Shown: positions 1 to 9,029, counted from the first letter of the stretch. The stretch: 64,000 bases of DNA from Erwinia sp050410775 (GCF_050410775.1 NZ_CP191229.1), one strand, 5' to 3'. Made by a program: numbers and translations. Notes: a model not told the origin generated them from the letters alone.

Positions 1-82
1 CCGGGGGAAAGCGACTATTCCAGATGCTTTCAATGATGTACTCTTCAGCGAAACCCGCAGGGCTCTGCGCCTTAATTACCAT
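1..82 (-). CDS. fadR: Fatty-acid regulator FadR, N-terminal fragment cut by the window edge
   Basis: The reverse strand from 82 starts ATG and reads MVIKAQSPAGFAEEY followed by IIESIWNSRFPP, the N-terminus of the GntR-family regulator FadR, nearly identical to E. coli as I recall it. Only about 27 residues (start of the winged-helix domain) are in the window. FadR represses fatty-acid degradation genes and activates fabA/fabB; acyl-CoA releases it from DNA. A FadR-like operator lies upstream of fadD in this same window. The gene is divergent from dsbB; in E. coli nhaB separates the two, and it is not seen here. Confidence 0.93.
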   Translation of the reverse strand, partial: MVIKAQSPAGFAEEYIIESIWNSRFPP

Positions 83-388
83 AGCGTTCTGTTTCCGTTG
101 CGTTCAGTCTGCAAAAATTCAGCTCATCATACCAGATGGCCCCGGCATCACATAGACTGGCGGCGGGCTAAAACGGCGAATGTACTGCAAAACAGGAAAA
201 AAGTCGCACCGCTTTATTGGCGCTTTTAACTCAGGTAAACGTCCCTGAGCAGGCGCGAAAAAAAGGCGTCCGAAAGAAGGCTAAACTTAGCTTAAGTCAT
301 TTTCCCGCTTAAAATTTCCGGCGGGTAGCTGGCAGGCCGGGGCTTTTAGTTTACACTGCCGTTTCAACGACTATTGCATGGATTGACT
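83..388. other. fadR-dsbB intergenic region
   Basis: About 300 bases between divergent fadR and dsbB. I see no credible coding sequence on either strand and no trace of nhaB. The region must hold both promoters; I could not single out convincing -35/-10 pairs. Confidence 0.5.
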
Positions 389-919
389 ATGTTGAGATAT
401 CTGAACAGCTGTTCCCGGGGGCGCGGCGCATGGCTGTTGCTTGCCTTTACCGCTTTTGTACTGGAAATGGTTGCGCTCTATTTTCAGCACGTTTTACTGC
501 TGAAACCCTGCGTAATGTGTATCTATGAACGCTGCGCGCTGTTTGGCATCATGGGTGCCGGCATTGTCGGTGCAATTGCACCAAAAACGCCGCTGCGCTG
601 GGTCGCTATCGGGATCTGGCTCTACAGCGCCTGGGAAGGCCTTCGCCTCTCCTGGGAGCACACGATGATCCAGCTCCATCCCAATCCTTTTGTCACCTGC
701 GATTTCGCCGCCCGCTTTCCCGCCTGGCTGCCGCTGGATAAGTGGCTGCCCTCGGTATTTGTCGCTACCGGTGACTGTGCCGAGAAGCAGTGGTCGCTGC
801 TGACGCTGAGTATGCCGCAGTGGCTGATCGGAATTTTCGCTGCCTTTCTGATCGTCGGCCTGCTGGTGCTGATCGCTCAGCCGCTGAAGCCCAAACGTCG
901 CGCCCTGTTTTCGCGCTGA
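389..919 (+). CDS. dsbB: Disulfide bond formation protein DsbB
   Basis: Inner-membrane quinone reductase that reoxidises periplasmic DsbA and passes electrons to ubiquinone or menaquinone. The 176-residue protein has four hydrophobic segments and both periplasmic cysteine pairs: C41-x-x-C44 (CVMC) and C104/C130. Downstream of a first ATG at 374, the ATG at 389 gives MLRYLNSCSRGRGAW, which matches the E. coli N-terminus and is preferred. Length and topology fit the family. It is followed by a small lipoprotein gene on the same strand. Confidence 0.95.
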   Translation: MLRYLNSCSRGRGAWLLLAFTAFVLEMVALYFQHVLLLKPCVMCIYERCALFGIMGAGIVGAIAPKTPLRWVAIGIWLYSAWEGLRLSWEHTMIQLHPNPFVTCDFAARFPAWLPLDKWLPSVFVATGDCAEKQWSLLTLSMPQWLIGIFAAFLIVGLLVLIAQPLKPKRRALFSR

Positions 920-1037
920 TCCGCTTTTCCGGGCAGGATCTCTCTTGCAGGTTGCCGCCGCGACGGCAGGAAAGTTTGTACAGATGCACGGCCAAGACTA
1001 CGCTGTAACAATGACATCGTGTCGAAAAGGGAAAACA

Positions 1038-1208
1038 ATGAAAAACATTGCGTTAGTGCTTTTGCTGGCCTGCTCCGCCCTCTCGCTTTCCGGCTGTGCC
1101 TACTGGGGAGAAGAGAATACTCACAGCCCACCGCCGGCGCCGCCGGGAGGACAGCAGCCGCCAGGCGCGCCGGGTGGCAGCGGGCCGGTGGGACAACCTC
1201 AGGCCTGA
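1038..1208 (+). CDS. Small proline/glycine-rich lipoprotein, unknown function
   Basis: A 56-residue protein with a lipoprotein signal peptide: K2, a hydrophobic stretch, then lipobox LSGC with the lipidated cysteine at residue 20. The mature part of about 36 residues is almost entirely Pro, Gly and Gln and looks unstructured. The start is chosen because AAAGGG lies just upstream of ATG 1038 and the signal peptide begins there. I do not recognise the family. It lies between dsbB and the oppositely oriented ycgN. A short surface-tethered peptide is the most that can be said. Confidence 0.65.
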   Translation: MKNIALVLLLACSALSLSGCAYWGEENTHSPPPAPPGGQQPPGAPGGSGPVGQPQA

Positions 1209-1339
1209 CAGGTCAGTCAGTTTCTTAGCAAAAGTGGCCGGACGGCCCTGCAGACAGACGTTCTGTTCAGATAGGCGATACCGGCGTGATTAACAGACGG
1301 TATCGCACTCTTCAATACACGCTGACGCGTGGGAAGTGG

Positions 1340-1786
1340 TTACTTAGCCCAGGCGGGCTTATTCATAATATGGTCTTCCCAGTCGCGTACCTCACTCTCC
1401 CTGACCGCAATATGACGGACGGAAATGCGTGCGGCATGCATCGCGGCTTTAGAACCGCTGCGCAGGGGATGCCAGGGCGGCAGATTTTTACCTTCGGCCA
1501 GCATGCGATAGGCGCAGCTTGGCGGTAACCATGAGAAGGTAGGCAAATTATCCCGCGTCAGCTTGATGCAGTCATCCTCATATTCGAAGCGACGCTCGTA
1601 GTTACGGCACTGGCAGGTTTTGATATTGAGCTGGTTACAGGCGACGTTGGTGAAGTAAATTTCATCCGTATCGGCATCCTGTAGCTTGTTAAGGCAGCAC
1701 TGGCCACAACCATCGCACAGGGATTCCCATTCCTCATCGCTCATCTGCTCCAGCGTTTTTTCCTGCCAGAACGGGGTTTCAGTCAT
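1340..1786 (-). CDS. ycgN: YcgN, cysteine-cluster protein (UPF0260/YkgJ type)
   Basis: A 148-residue cytosolic protein carrying the N-terminal cysteine cluster CDGCGQCC (residues about 24-31) and further Cys near the middle (TCQC), typical of the zinc/iron-chelating YkgJ-like family. Function is not established. ATG 1786 is chosen because AGGAGAG lies just upstream and the N-terminus MTETPFWQEKTLEQMSD aligns with E. coli YcgN. It lies about 60 bases downstream of ycgM on the same strand, probably one transcription unit. Confidence 0.92.
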   Translation of the reverse strand: MTETPFWQEKTLEQMSDEEWESLCDGCGQCCLNKLQDADTDEIYFTNVACNQLNIKTCQCRNYERRFEYEDDCIKLTRDNLPTFSWLPPSCAYRMLAEGKNLPPWHPLRSGSKAAMHAARISVRHIAVRESEVRDWEDHIMNKPAWAK

Positions 1787-1849
1787 GTTCCTCTCCTGTT
1801 TGTGTAAAAGCCCGCACCTTATAAACAGTTCGGGCCCATGTTGCAAGCC

Positions 1850-2509
1850 TTAGAGTACGCGAGTGGTGATACCGTGGCCGCCAAGCGAGATCGCCAGCTG
1901 GTCGCCTGAGTGCATCGGCCCCACGCCCTCGGGCGTACCGGTCAGAATAACATCTCCCGCACGCAGCGTAAAAAAGCGGCTCATATAGGCAATCAGCGGC
2001 AGGATTTTATGGATCATCTCTTGGGTACTCCCCTGCTGACGCAGCTCGCCGTTAACTTCAAGCTTCAGCGCAATAGCCTGCGGATCGGCGCCCAATTCGC
2101 TCAGCGGAATAAACCCTGACAGCGGGCATGAGCCGTCAAACGCTTTCGCTTTTTCCCAGGGCTGGCCCGCTTTCTTGCAGCCGGCCTGAACGTCACGGAG
2201 CGTCAGATCCAGCGCGACGCCATATCCGGCGATTGCCTGCGCAACATGCTCCTCGGAGGAGTGCTTAAGCGTGGCGCCGATCAGGACGGCCAGCTCCACT
2301 TCATGGTGCACCGCGCCCAGATCTTTCGGAATGGAAATCGGCTGGCGGATATCACAGATGGCCGTTTCGGGTTTGATAAAAAGCACCGGTTCGGTCGGCG
2401 TCGCGCTCCCCATTTCCCTGATATGTTTTGCGTAGTTGCTGCCCACGCAGACCACTTTGCTTACCGGATAATCGAGTAAGGCGCCCTGCCAGTTATGGTG
2501 CTGATACAT
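1850..2509 (-). CDS. ycgM: YcgM, fumarylacetoacetate hydrolase-family protein
   Basis: A 219-residue member of the FAH family (metal-dependent hydrolases/decarboxylases of acylpyruvate-type substrates). It shows the family features: an early VGSNYAKHI segment, the EVELAVLIG stretch carrying the metal-binding glutamates, and the C-terminal GDVILTGTPEGVGPM loop. E. coli YcgM acts on no settled physiological substrate that I can name with certainty. AGGGGG precedes ATG 2509. It is transcribed toward ycgN. Confidence 0.92.
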   Translation of the reverse strand: MYQHHNWQGALLDYPVSKVVCVGSNYAKHIREMGSATPTEPVLFIKPETAICDIRQPISIPKDLGAVHHEVELAVLIGATLKHSSEEHVAQAIAGYGVALDLTLRDVQAGCKKAGQPWEKAKAFDGSCPLSGFIPLSELGADPQAIALKLEVNGELRQQGSTQEMIHKILPLIAYMSRFFTLRAGDVILTGTPEGVGPMHSGDQLAISLGGHGITTRVL

Positions 2510-2561
2510 ATTAACCCCCTGATGCTGTCATGAGATTGGCCCTCTGCTGGCCATCGTAACG

Positions 2562-3644
2562 TTACTGTGAAATCGCGTCGGCCATCATACCGATGCTGAT
2601 GGCGAAATAGAGAGAGCGATTCCAGTGCATGATTGTGCGGAAATTGTCAAAGACCATAAAAGCGCGTCCCGAAGGATCATCGGGAGTAATTATCCAGGCC
2701 CGGACAGCGTTGGCCGGCAGCGCCGCATCGCTTTGGGTGCGAACACCCATTGTCTGCCATTCGCCAACGCTTTTCGCCTGCTCCGTTTTCAGACCGGCGA
2801 GTGCGGGCCTGAAATCCGCAGGAAGCACCACCTCGCGTCCCCAGCTTTCGCCTGCCTGCCAGCCCTCTTTCACCAGATAGTTAGCCGTGGAAGCGAATAC
2901 GTCGTCACTGTTTTGCCAGATATCGATTATCCCGTCGCCGTCGCCATCCATGCCGTAGGTGAGAAAGGAGCTGGGCATAAACTGATTTTGCCCCATTGCA
3001 CCCGCCCAGGATCCTTTCATCATGCCGGCCTCAACGTGTTTCTGCTGGATCATCGTCAGCGCGGCGATCAGTTCCCGGGTGAAAAAAGCTTCCCGGCGCC
3101 CCTCAAACGCCATGGTGGCAAGCGCGGAGATAACATCTTCTCTGCCCTGGATACGGCCAAAGTTGCTCTCAATCGCCCAGAGCGCCACAATATACTCCGG
3201 CTGCACGCCGGTTTTACCGCTAACAGAGAGCAGCTGTTGCTGGTGCTGTTGAAATTTTTCGCGGGCGCGGTCGATCTTTGACTGCGGCAGAATGCGGTCC
3301 AGATAGTCGCTGAGCGTGATTTTTTTCTCGGGCTGATCGCGATCGGCCTGAATCGCACGATCCACGAAATGTACCTGAGCAAAGGCGGCATCCAGCGTCG
3401 CCTCGTCGATCCCCTGCCGGCGGGCCTCGTCTTTTAGCGTCTCCACGTAAGCGGGAAATGCAGAGAGATCCCGACCGGTCGTTGCCAGCGTCGTGTCCTT
3501 CGGTGCGTTAAGAAAACCCTGACTGTTCTGGCGTGGGGCGTTACCGGTTCCGGCTTCGCCAGCCGCAATGGCGATCGGACTCGCCGCCATGCCGCCCGCA
3601 AGAAGAAAAGAGAAAATAAGAGGGTAAAGGGACCTGGTCTTCAT
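2562..3644 (-). CDS. Lytic murein transglycosylase, MltB-like (SLT_2 family)
   Basis: A 360-residue periplasmic peptidoglycan lyase. The N-terminus has a cleavable signal peptide ending near AIAAG, with no lipobox cysteine, so it is soluble unlike MltB. The catalytic domain shows the MltB signature around WAIESNFGRIQG (the Glu is the catalytic acid), then GAMGQNQFMPSSF and a DGDGDGIIDIW segment. The C-terminus is KTEQAKSVGEW-rich and ends without a clear peptidoglycan-binding repeat. ATG 3644 is preceded by AAGGAT. E. coli has no such gene beside ycgM; it is a lineage-specific neighbour. Confidence 0.88.
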   Translation of the reverse strand: MKTRSLYPLIFSFLLAGGMAASPIAIAAGEAGTGNAPRQNSQGFLNAPKDTTLATTGRDLSAFPAYVETLKDEARRQGIDEATLDAAFAQVHFVDRAIQADRDQPEKKITLSDYLDRILPQSKIDRAREKFQQHQQQLLSVSGKTGVQPEYIVALWAIESNFGRIQGREDVISALATMAFEGRREAFFTRELIAALTMIQQKHVEAGMMKGSWAGAMGQNQFMPSSFLTYGMDGDGDGIIDIWQNSDDVFASTANYLVKEGWQAGESWGREVVLPADFRPALAGLKTEQAKSVGEWQTMGVRTQSDAALPANAVRAWIITPDDPSGRAFMVFDNFRTIMHWNRSLYFAISIGMMADAISQ

Positions 3645-3734
3645 GCGGCATCCTTTTTTGATCGCGCCCCGCCACAAATTAAATTCGCAGAATGTACGTT
3701 TTGGCGGGGCGCTATTTGTGCAGATGATTCTGAA

Positions 3735-4010
3735 TTAAACTTTTTTACTTTTTTCCAGATGCATCTTAAGCAGACTTTCCGGTGGCGGCGGGACCTGTAA
3801 ATAATAGCCCTGCTCTTTCAGAGCGGCTTTCACTTTCTCCAGATTCGCGTTGACCAGCTGTTTGCTACCGTCCAGCGGCAGAAGCATCGCCAGCTGCGGT
3901 TTGCCAAATCCCTGCATCAGCTCCGCGGGCACGCGGGAAAAATCGTCCTTTTTCTCTACGTAAAGATAAGTCTGATCGCGTTTAGCGCTTCTATAGATCA
4001 CACAAAGCAT
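3735..4010 (-). CDS. ycgL: YcgL domain protein
   Basis: A 91-residue protein matching E. coli YcgL over its core (CVIYRSAKRDQTYLYVEKK; QLAMLLPLDGSKQLVNA; EQGYYLQVPPPPE). The family has no settled function. It is divergent from minC, the usual neighbourhood in Enterobacterales. The first ATG (4010) corresponds to the conserved internal start LCVIYRS; E. coli annotation carries about a dozen extra residues upstream. Confidence 0.92.
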   Translation of the reverse strand: MLCVIYRSAKRDQTYLYVEKKDDFSRVPAELMQGFGKPQLAMLLPLDGSKQLVNANLEKVKAALKEQGYYLQVPPPPESLLKMHLEKSKKV

Positions 4011-4166
4011 ATTTTTTACTCGAATTAACCTGGATGGCGACTTGCCTGAATATAGCAGTAACTATAACATGCTTGCAGAACTTCGGAATATTGTCCCCTG
4101 ACGATTAATTGCGGCTTTATCAGGCTTAATTCAGGGCGATAAAATAACAGGACTGAGCCAGGACAG

Positions 4167-4859
4167 ATGTCACAAACGCCAATTGAGTTAAAAGGCAGCA
4201 GTTTTACTCTGTCTGTAGTTCACTTACACCACGCCGATCCTGACGTGGTACGCCAGGCGCTGCAGGATAAGGTCAACCAGGCTCCCGCTTTCCTGAAAGA
4301 TGCACCTGTGGTGCTTAACGTCGCCTCGCTCGACAGCCAGGTCAACTGGCAGAAGATGCAGCAGGCGATCGCCTCAACCGGTCTGCATATCGTTGGCGTC
4401 AGCGGCTGCAAAGATGAGCCGCTGAAGCGCATCATTGGTCAGGCTGGTCTGCCGCTGCTGTCTGAAGGTAAAGAGCAGAAGCAGAGTGCCGGGGCCGTTG
4501 TTCCCGCCCCGCCGGTCGAACTGCCGCCTGTTAAAACCCGCGTCATCGATACGCCGGTTCGCTCAGGCCAGCAAATTTATGCCAGAAACTGCGATCTGAT
4601 CGTCACCAACAGCGTCAGCGCCGGGGCTGAGCTGATCGCCGATGGCAATATCCATATCTACGGCATGATGCGCGGGCGGGCGCTGGCCGGGGCCGGCGGC
4701 GACCGCGACTGCCAGATTTTTTGTACCAGCTTGTCAGCAGAACTGGTCTCTGTAGCCGGTGAATACTGGATAATGGATCAGATACCTGCTGAATTTTTTG
4801 GAAAAGCGTCGCGTCTTTGTTTAAAGGACGGCGCGTTGACTATACAGACACTGAACTGA
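4167..4859 (+). CDS. minC: Septum-site determining protein MinC
   Basis: Inhibitor of FtsZ polymerisation; with MinD it blocks polar division. The 230-residue protein has the N-terminal FtsZ-inhibiting domain (about 5-105), an Ala/Pro-rich linker (about 110-125), and the C-terminal beta-helix domain with the RSGQQIYARNCDLIV and GNIHIYGMMRGRALAG motifs that bind MinD. The start follows AGGA. It begins the minC-minD-minE operon, 42 bases ahead of minD. Confidence 0.97.
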   Translation: MSQTPIELKGSSFTLSVVHLHHADPDVVRQALQDKVNQAPAFLKDAPVVLNVASLDSQVNWQKMQQAIASTGLHIVGVSGCKDEPLKRIIGQAGLPLLSEGKEQKQSAGAVVPAPPVELPPVKTRVIDTPVRSGQQIYARNCDLIVTNSVSAGAELIADGNIHIYGMMRGRALAGAGGDRDCQIFCTSLSAELVSVAGEYWIMDQIPAEFFGKASRLCLKDGALTIQTLN

Positions 4860-4901
4860 GCCAGGCACACGAGGCCTTTCTTTTCTTAAGGAAATAATTA
4901 T

Positions 4902-5714
4902 ATGGCACGCATTATTGTTGTTACATCGGGTAAAGGAGGCGTGGGCAAGACCACGTCCAGCGCGGCCATCGCTACCGGTTTAGCCCAGAAAGGTAAAAAA
5001 ACGGTTGTGATCGATTTTGATATCGGTCTCCGTAACCTTGACTTGATTATGGGCTGTGAACGCCGCGTGGTTTACGACTTTGTTAATGTTATTCAGGGCG
5101 ATGCCACGCTCAACCAGGCGCTGATTAAAGACAAACGCACCGAAAATCTGTTTATTCTTCCCGCCTCGCAGACGCGTGATAAAGATGCGCTGACGCGTGA
5201 TGGCGTGGAAAAAGTGCTTAACGACCTGGCTAAGATGGAGTTTGATTTCATCGTCTGTGACTCACCGGCAGGCATTGAAACCGGCGCGCTGATGGCGCTC
5301 TACTTCGCCGATGAGGCGATCATCACCACTAACCCTGAAGTCTCTTCCGTACGGGACTCCGACCGTATTTTGGGTATTCTCTCCTCCAAATCACGTCGTG
5401 CTGAGAACAGCCAGGATCCGATAAAAGAGCATCTGCTGCTTACCCGCTACAATCCGGGTCGCGTCAGCCGCGGGGATATGCTGAGCATGGAGGACGTGCT
5501 GGAAATCCTGCGCATCCCTCTGGCGGGCGTTATCCCGGAAGATCAGTCCGTACTGCGCGCGTCCAACCAGGGCGAGCCGGTGATTCTGGATACAGAATCC
5601 GACGCGGGCAAAGCGTACGCCGACACCGTGGATCGTATCCTCGGTGAAGAACGCCCTTTCCGCTTCATTGAAGAAGAGAAGAAGGGTTTCCTGAAACGCC
5701 TGTTTGGGGGATAA
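4902..5714 (+). CDS. minD: Septum-site determining ATPase MinD
   Basis: Membrane-bound ATPase that recruits MinC and oscillates with MinE. The 270-residue protein shows the deviant Walker A GKGGVGKT near the N-terminus, the DFDIGLRNLD segment, switch-like CDSPAG, and a C-terminal amphipathic membrane-targeting helix (KKGFLKRLFGG). AAGGAAAT precedes the ATG. It is the middle gene of the min operon, three bases from minE. Confidence 0.98.
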   Translation: MARIIVVTSGKGGVGKTTSSAAIATGLAQKGKKTVVIDFDIGLRNLDLIMGCERRVVYDFVNVIQGDATLNQALIKDKRTENLFILPASQTRDKDALTRDGVEKVLNDLAKMEFDFIVCDSPAGIETGALMALYFADEAIITTNPEVSSVRDSDRILGILSSKSRRAENSQDPIKEHLLLTRYNPGRVSRGDMLSMEDVLEILRIPLAGVIPEDQSVLRASNQGEPVILDTESDAGKAYADTVDRILGEERPFRFIEEEKKGFLKRLFGG

Positions 5715-5717
5715 ACC

Positions 5718-5987
5718 ATGGCCTTACTCGATTTCTTTTTATCCCGTAAAAAGAGCACAGCCAATATCGCCAAGGAACGGCTACAGATCATTGTGGCGGA
5801 GCGCAGAAGGGGCGACAGCGAGCCCCATTATCTGCCGCAGTTAAAAAGGGATATTCTCGAGGTGATCTGTAAGTATGTCAAAATCGATCCGGAGATGCTG
5901 AGCGTTAAGCTGGATCAGAAAGATGATGATATTTCGATTCTGGAGCTGAACGTGACGCTGCCAGAGGCGGAAGAAGCACCGAAATGA
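5718..5987 (+). CDS. minE: Cell division topological factor MinE
   Basis: Stimulates MinD ATPase and confines MinCD to the poles. The 89-residue protein has the N-terminal membrane-targeting/anti-MinCD part (MALLDFFLSRKKSTANIAKERLQIIV) and the C-terminal dimerising topological-specificity domain (YLPQLKRDILEVICKY onward). Start ATG 5718 lies three bases after the minD stop, so translation is probably coupled. Confidence 0.98.
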   Translation: MALLDFFLSRKKSTANIAKERLQIIVAERRRGDSEPHYLPQLKRDILEVICKYVKIDPEMLSVKLDQKDDDISILELNVTLPEAEEAPK

Positions 5988-6004
5988 TCCTCAACTGTGG
6001 CTGA

Positions 6005-6030
6005 TTTTCCCCTGCTCCTGGCAGGGGAAA
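6005..6030. terminator. Hairpin between minE and rnd
   Basis: TTTCCCCTGC, a four-base loop and GCAGGGGAAA form a near-perfect stem between the convergent minCDE and rnd genes. It has T/A-rich flanks on both sides and probably terminates in both directions. Confidence 0.7.
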
Positions 6031-6039
6031 TCGTCAGGC

Positions 6040-7161
6040 TCAGTAAGCCCGCAGGATCTCTGCAATCCCTTCGTTAAGCAGTTCGCCCCGCCAGCCGTCG
6101 ATCAGTTCCGGCTTTTTGTCACGCGGCTTAAGATTCCAGTGCCAGCTCAGCAGCTGGTTGATCTGACGGCGCGACGCCAGCAGCTCCTGGCTGACGCCAT
6201 TTTTCTCCGCCGCGTCGGCGACCAGCGCCTTCAGCGCCTTAAACGCCTTTTTATATTCCGGGTTATCAATCAGATTGGCGACCGGTTCCGGCAGCTCGCT
6301 TTCATCCAGCGCGTTCGCCTGCGCCACCATCTCCACCAGCGCTTTGCCGTGGAAGCGGATCTCCTGCCCCGGCAGGCCCAGGTGATCGAGTTCACCCAGG
6401 GAGCCCGGCAGGTAGCGCGCCACTTTCCAGAGATTCTCTTCGCGTACCACAAAGTTCACCGCCATATCTTTCTCGCGGGCGAGCGAGAGACGCCAGGCGG
6501 CCAGCAGACGCAGCGCGGCGAGCTGGCGGGGACGAAGCTGCCAGGCGTTGGTGATATCGCGATACGCTTCTTCAGGCGCGACCACCACCTGACGGCGCTG
6601 ACAGAGCAGCCCGCACTCGTTAAGTGCGGCAGCGATCCTGCCGGACGCTTCCGCTTCGGCCATCAGCTTATGGGCGATGGGCAGCAGATAAAATACGTCG
6701 GCGGCGGCATACTCACACTGTCTTGCGGTCAGAGGACGGGCAAGCCAGTCCGTGCGTGATTCGCTTTTATCAAGCGCGATGCCGGTAAAGGATTCCACCA
6801 TGGTGGCAAAGCCGCACGAAAGCGGACGGCCAGTAAAGGCGGCCAGGATCTGAGTATCGATCATCGGCGTCGGCAGAACACCATACTCATGCAGGAAAAC
6901 CTCAAGGTCTTCACTGCCGGCATGCAGAAATTTAATGACGTCACGGTCGAGTAAAAGATCGCGAAACGGCGTCCAGTCGGTAATAGGCAGAGGATCAATC
7001 AGGGAGATTTGCTCCCCGTCATAAAGCTGGATCAGGCCCAGGCGGGGATAATAGGTCCGCGTGCGGACAAATTCGGTATCCAGCGCCAGCGCCGGAACCT
7101 GACGGGCAGCCTGGCAAAGCCCGGCCAGCGCCTCGTTGGTGGTTATCATGGTGTAGTTCAA
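6040..7161 (-). CDS. rnd: Ribonuclease D
   Basis: A 3'-to-5' exoribonuclease of the DEDD family that trims tRNA precursors. The 373-residue protein has the N-terminal nuclease domain with LDTEFVR (DE of motif I), FLHAGSEDLEV (motif II) and the motif III region CEYAAADVFYLL (DEDDy tyrosine), followed by two HRDC-type domains (about 210-370). N-terminus MNYTMITTNEAL matches E. coli. It lies downstream of fadD on the same strand behind a terminator. Confidence 0.96.
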   Translation of the reverse strand: MNYTMITTNEALAGLCQAARQVPALALDTEFVRTRTYYPRLGLIQLYDGEQISLIDPLPITDWTPFRDLLLDRDVIKFLHAGSEDLEVFLHEYGVLPTPMIDTQILAAFTGRPLSCGFATMVESFTGIALDKSESRTDWLARPLTARQCEYAAADVFYLLPIAHKLMAEAEASGRIAAALNECGLLCQRRQVVVAPEEAYRDITNAWQLRPRQLAALRLLAAWRLSLAREKDMAVNFVVREENLWKVARYLPGSLGELDHLGLPGQEIRFHGKALVEMVAQANALDESELPEPVANLIDNPEYKKAFKALKALVADAAEKNGVSQELLASRRQINQLLSWHWNLKPRDKKPELIDGWRGELLNEGIAEILRAY

Positions 7162-7205
7162 AATGATCCTCTCGCTGCGGCGTGTCCCGCCCCAGTTCTT
7201 TTCAA

Positions 7206-7230
7206 TAAAAACGCCGGAGGTTCCGGCGTT
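7206..7230 (-). terminator. Terminator downstream of fadD
   Basis: On the reverse strand AACGCCGGAACCTCCGGCGTT is followed by a run of T: a classic intrinsic terminator between fadD and rnd. In E. coli a small RNA, SroD, is reported from the rnd-fadD gap as I recall; this hairpin would be the equivalent 3' end if one exists here. Confidence 0.8.
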
Positions 7231-7259
7231 GTGGTCATCTTCAGCCGCCTGGCTGACGG

Positions 7260-8942
7260 TCAGGAGGCTTTTGCCGTCCTGGTCGCTTCATCACGCAGCT
7301 CGCGACGCAGGATCTTACCCACGTTGGTTTTTGGCAAGTCGCTGCGGAACTCCACGACGCGGGGAATTTTATAGCCCGTCAGGTGCTTTTTGCAGTGCGC
7401 GATAAGCTCTTCCTGCGTCAGCGACGCATCTTTCTTCACCACGCAGATTTTGACCGTTTCGCCCGTAATGTCATTGGGCACGCCCACTGCGGCCACCTCA
7501 CGCACTTTCGGATGCTGCATCAGCACATCTTCGATTTCATTGGGATAAACGTTGAAGCCCGACACCAGAATCATATCTTTTTTACGATCGATGATGCGGA
7601 TAAAGCCTTCTTCGTCAACGGTAACAATATCACCGCTGTGAAGCCATCCATTTTTCAGCACTTCACGGGTGGCTTCCGGCTGCTGCCAGTAGCCCGTCAT
7701 CACCTGTGGCCCCTTGATGCAAAGCTCGCCCGGCTCGCCCTCAGCAACCTCATTTCCCGCTTCATCCACCAGCATAATGTCGGTTGAAGGAACCGGGAGG
7801 CCGATGCTGCCGCTGTGGTAGCGAATATCATAAGGGTTAACGGAGACGAGAGGAGAGCACTCTGTCAGGCCGTAACCTTCCAGCAGATAGTGGCCGGTCA
7901 GTTTTTCCCAGCGTTCAGCAACCGCTTTCTGCACCGCCATTCCGCCGCCCGCCGATAGCGTAAGGCTTGAGAAATCAAGCTTATTGAAATCCTCATCATT
8001 AAGCAGCGCGTTAAAGAGCGTATTCACGCCAGTGATGGCGGTAAAACGGTGCTTCCCCAGTTCCTTCACCAGGGCCGGAATATCGCGGGGATTGGTGATC
8101 AGCAAATTCGTACCGCCAAGATCGATAAACAGCATGCAGTTTACGGTCAGCGCGAAGATATGATAGAGAGGCAGCGCCGTTACCACCAGCTCTTTGCCCT
8201 CTTTCAACAGGGAGCCGTAGGTCGCTTTGGTCTGCTCAAGATTAGCCTGCATGTTCCGGTGCGTCAGCATCGCCCCTTTCGCCACGCCGGTGGTGCCGCC
8301 GGTATACTGGAGAAACGCCAGATCGTCGTTGCTGACCTGCGGACGGAGATACTGCATCTGCTCCCCTTTTTGCAGCGCGCTGCGAAAAGAGAGCGCATCC
8401 GGCAGATAATATTTGGGGATCAGGCGCTTGACGTATTTCACCACAAAATTGACCAGCGTGCCTTTGGCCGGGGAAAGCTGATCGCCAAGCCGGGTCAGAA
8501 TGACGTGCTTTACCTGCGTCTTTGCCACCACCTTTTCCAGCGTATGGGCAAAATTGGAGACGATGACGATAGCGCTGGCACCGCTGTCGTTAAGCTGGTG
8601 TTCCAGCTCCCTGGGGGTATAAAGCGGATTGACGTTAACCACCACCATGCCGGCGCGAAGAATGCCAAAAAGCGCAATCGGGTACTGCAACAGGTTCGGC
8701 ATCATCAGGGCGACGCGATCGCCCTTTTTCAGGCCCAGCCCCTGCTGAAGGTAAGCAGCAAAAGCGCGACTGCGCGCCTCCAGTTGACGGAAGGTCATCG
8801 CCTGCCCCATATTGATAAATGCGGGCCGCTCTGCATAACGTGAGGCGGCCTGTTCAAACAGATCGATCAGCGAGGAGTAACGGTCAGCATCAATTTCAGC
8901 CGGTACGTCGGCGGGGTAGCGGTTTAACCAAACCTTATTCAA
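7260..8942 (-). CDS. fadD: Long-chain fatty acid-CoA ligase FadD
   Basis: Activates imported long-chain fatty acids to acyl-CoA with ATP, driving uptake and supplying beta-oxidation; peripheral at the inner membrane. It has the adenylate-forming signature YTGGTTGVAKGAMLTH, the YGLTECSP segment and the IIDRKKDMILVSGFNVYP (FACS-type) motif. An upstream in-frame ATG at 8996 exists, but a TTG start at 8942 behind GAGGTGC gives LNKVWLNRYPADVP, aligning with E. coli FadD, which also uses TTG; the resulting 560 residues match the usual 561. A FadR-like operator lies about 70 bases upstream. Confidence 0.95.
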   Translation of the reverse strand: MNKVWLNRYPADVPAEIDADRYSSLIDLFEQAASRYAERPAFINMGQAMTFRQLEARSRAFAAYLQQGLGLKKGDRVALMMPNLLQYPIALFGILRAGMVVVNVNPLYTPRELEHQLNDSGASAIVIVSNFAHTLEKVVAKTQVKHVILTRLGDQLSPAKGTLVNFVVKYVKRLIPKYYLPDALSFRSALQKGEQMQYLRPQVSNDDLAFLQYTGGTTGVAKGAMLTHRNMQANLEQTKATYGSLLKEGKELVVTALPLYHIFALTVNCMLFIDLGGTNLLITNPRDIPALVKELGKHRFTAITGVNTLFNALLNDEDFNKLDFSSLTLSAGGGMAVQKAVAERWEKLTGHYLLEGYGLTECSPLVSVNPYDIRYHSGSIGLPVPSTDIMLVDEAGNEVAEGEPGELCIKGPQVMTGYWQQPEATREVLKNGWLHSGDIVTVDEEGFIRIIDRKKDMILVSGFNVYPNEIEDVLMQHPKVREVAAVGVPNDITGETVKICVVKKDASLTQEELIAHCKKHLTGYKIPRVVEFRSDLPKTNVGKILRRELRDEATRTAKAS

Positions 8943-9012
8943 GGAAGCACCTCGGAAACTATTATTTATTGTCATCGCAGCCTCGGCCGATCGCATTTGT
9001 TAACATTATTTT

Positions 9013-9029
9013 AACTCAGCGTACCAGTT
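9013..9029 (-). promoter_or_regulatory. Probable FadR operator of fadD
   Basis: On the reverse strand AACTGGTACGCTGAGTT matches the FadR pattern (TGGT...) and closely resembles the E. coli fadD O1 site (AGCTGGTATGATGAGTT as I recall). It lies in the fadD promoter region, and fadR itself is at the window start. Confidence 0.7.
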
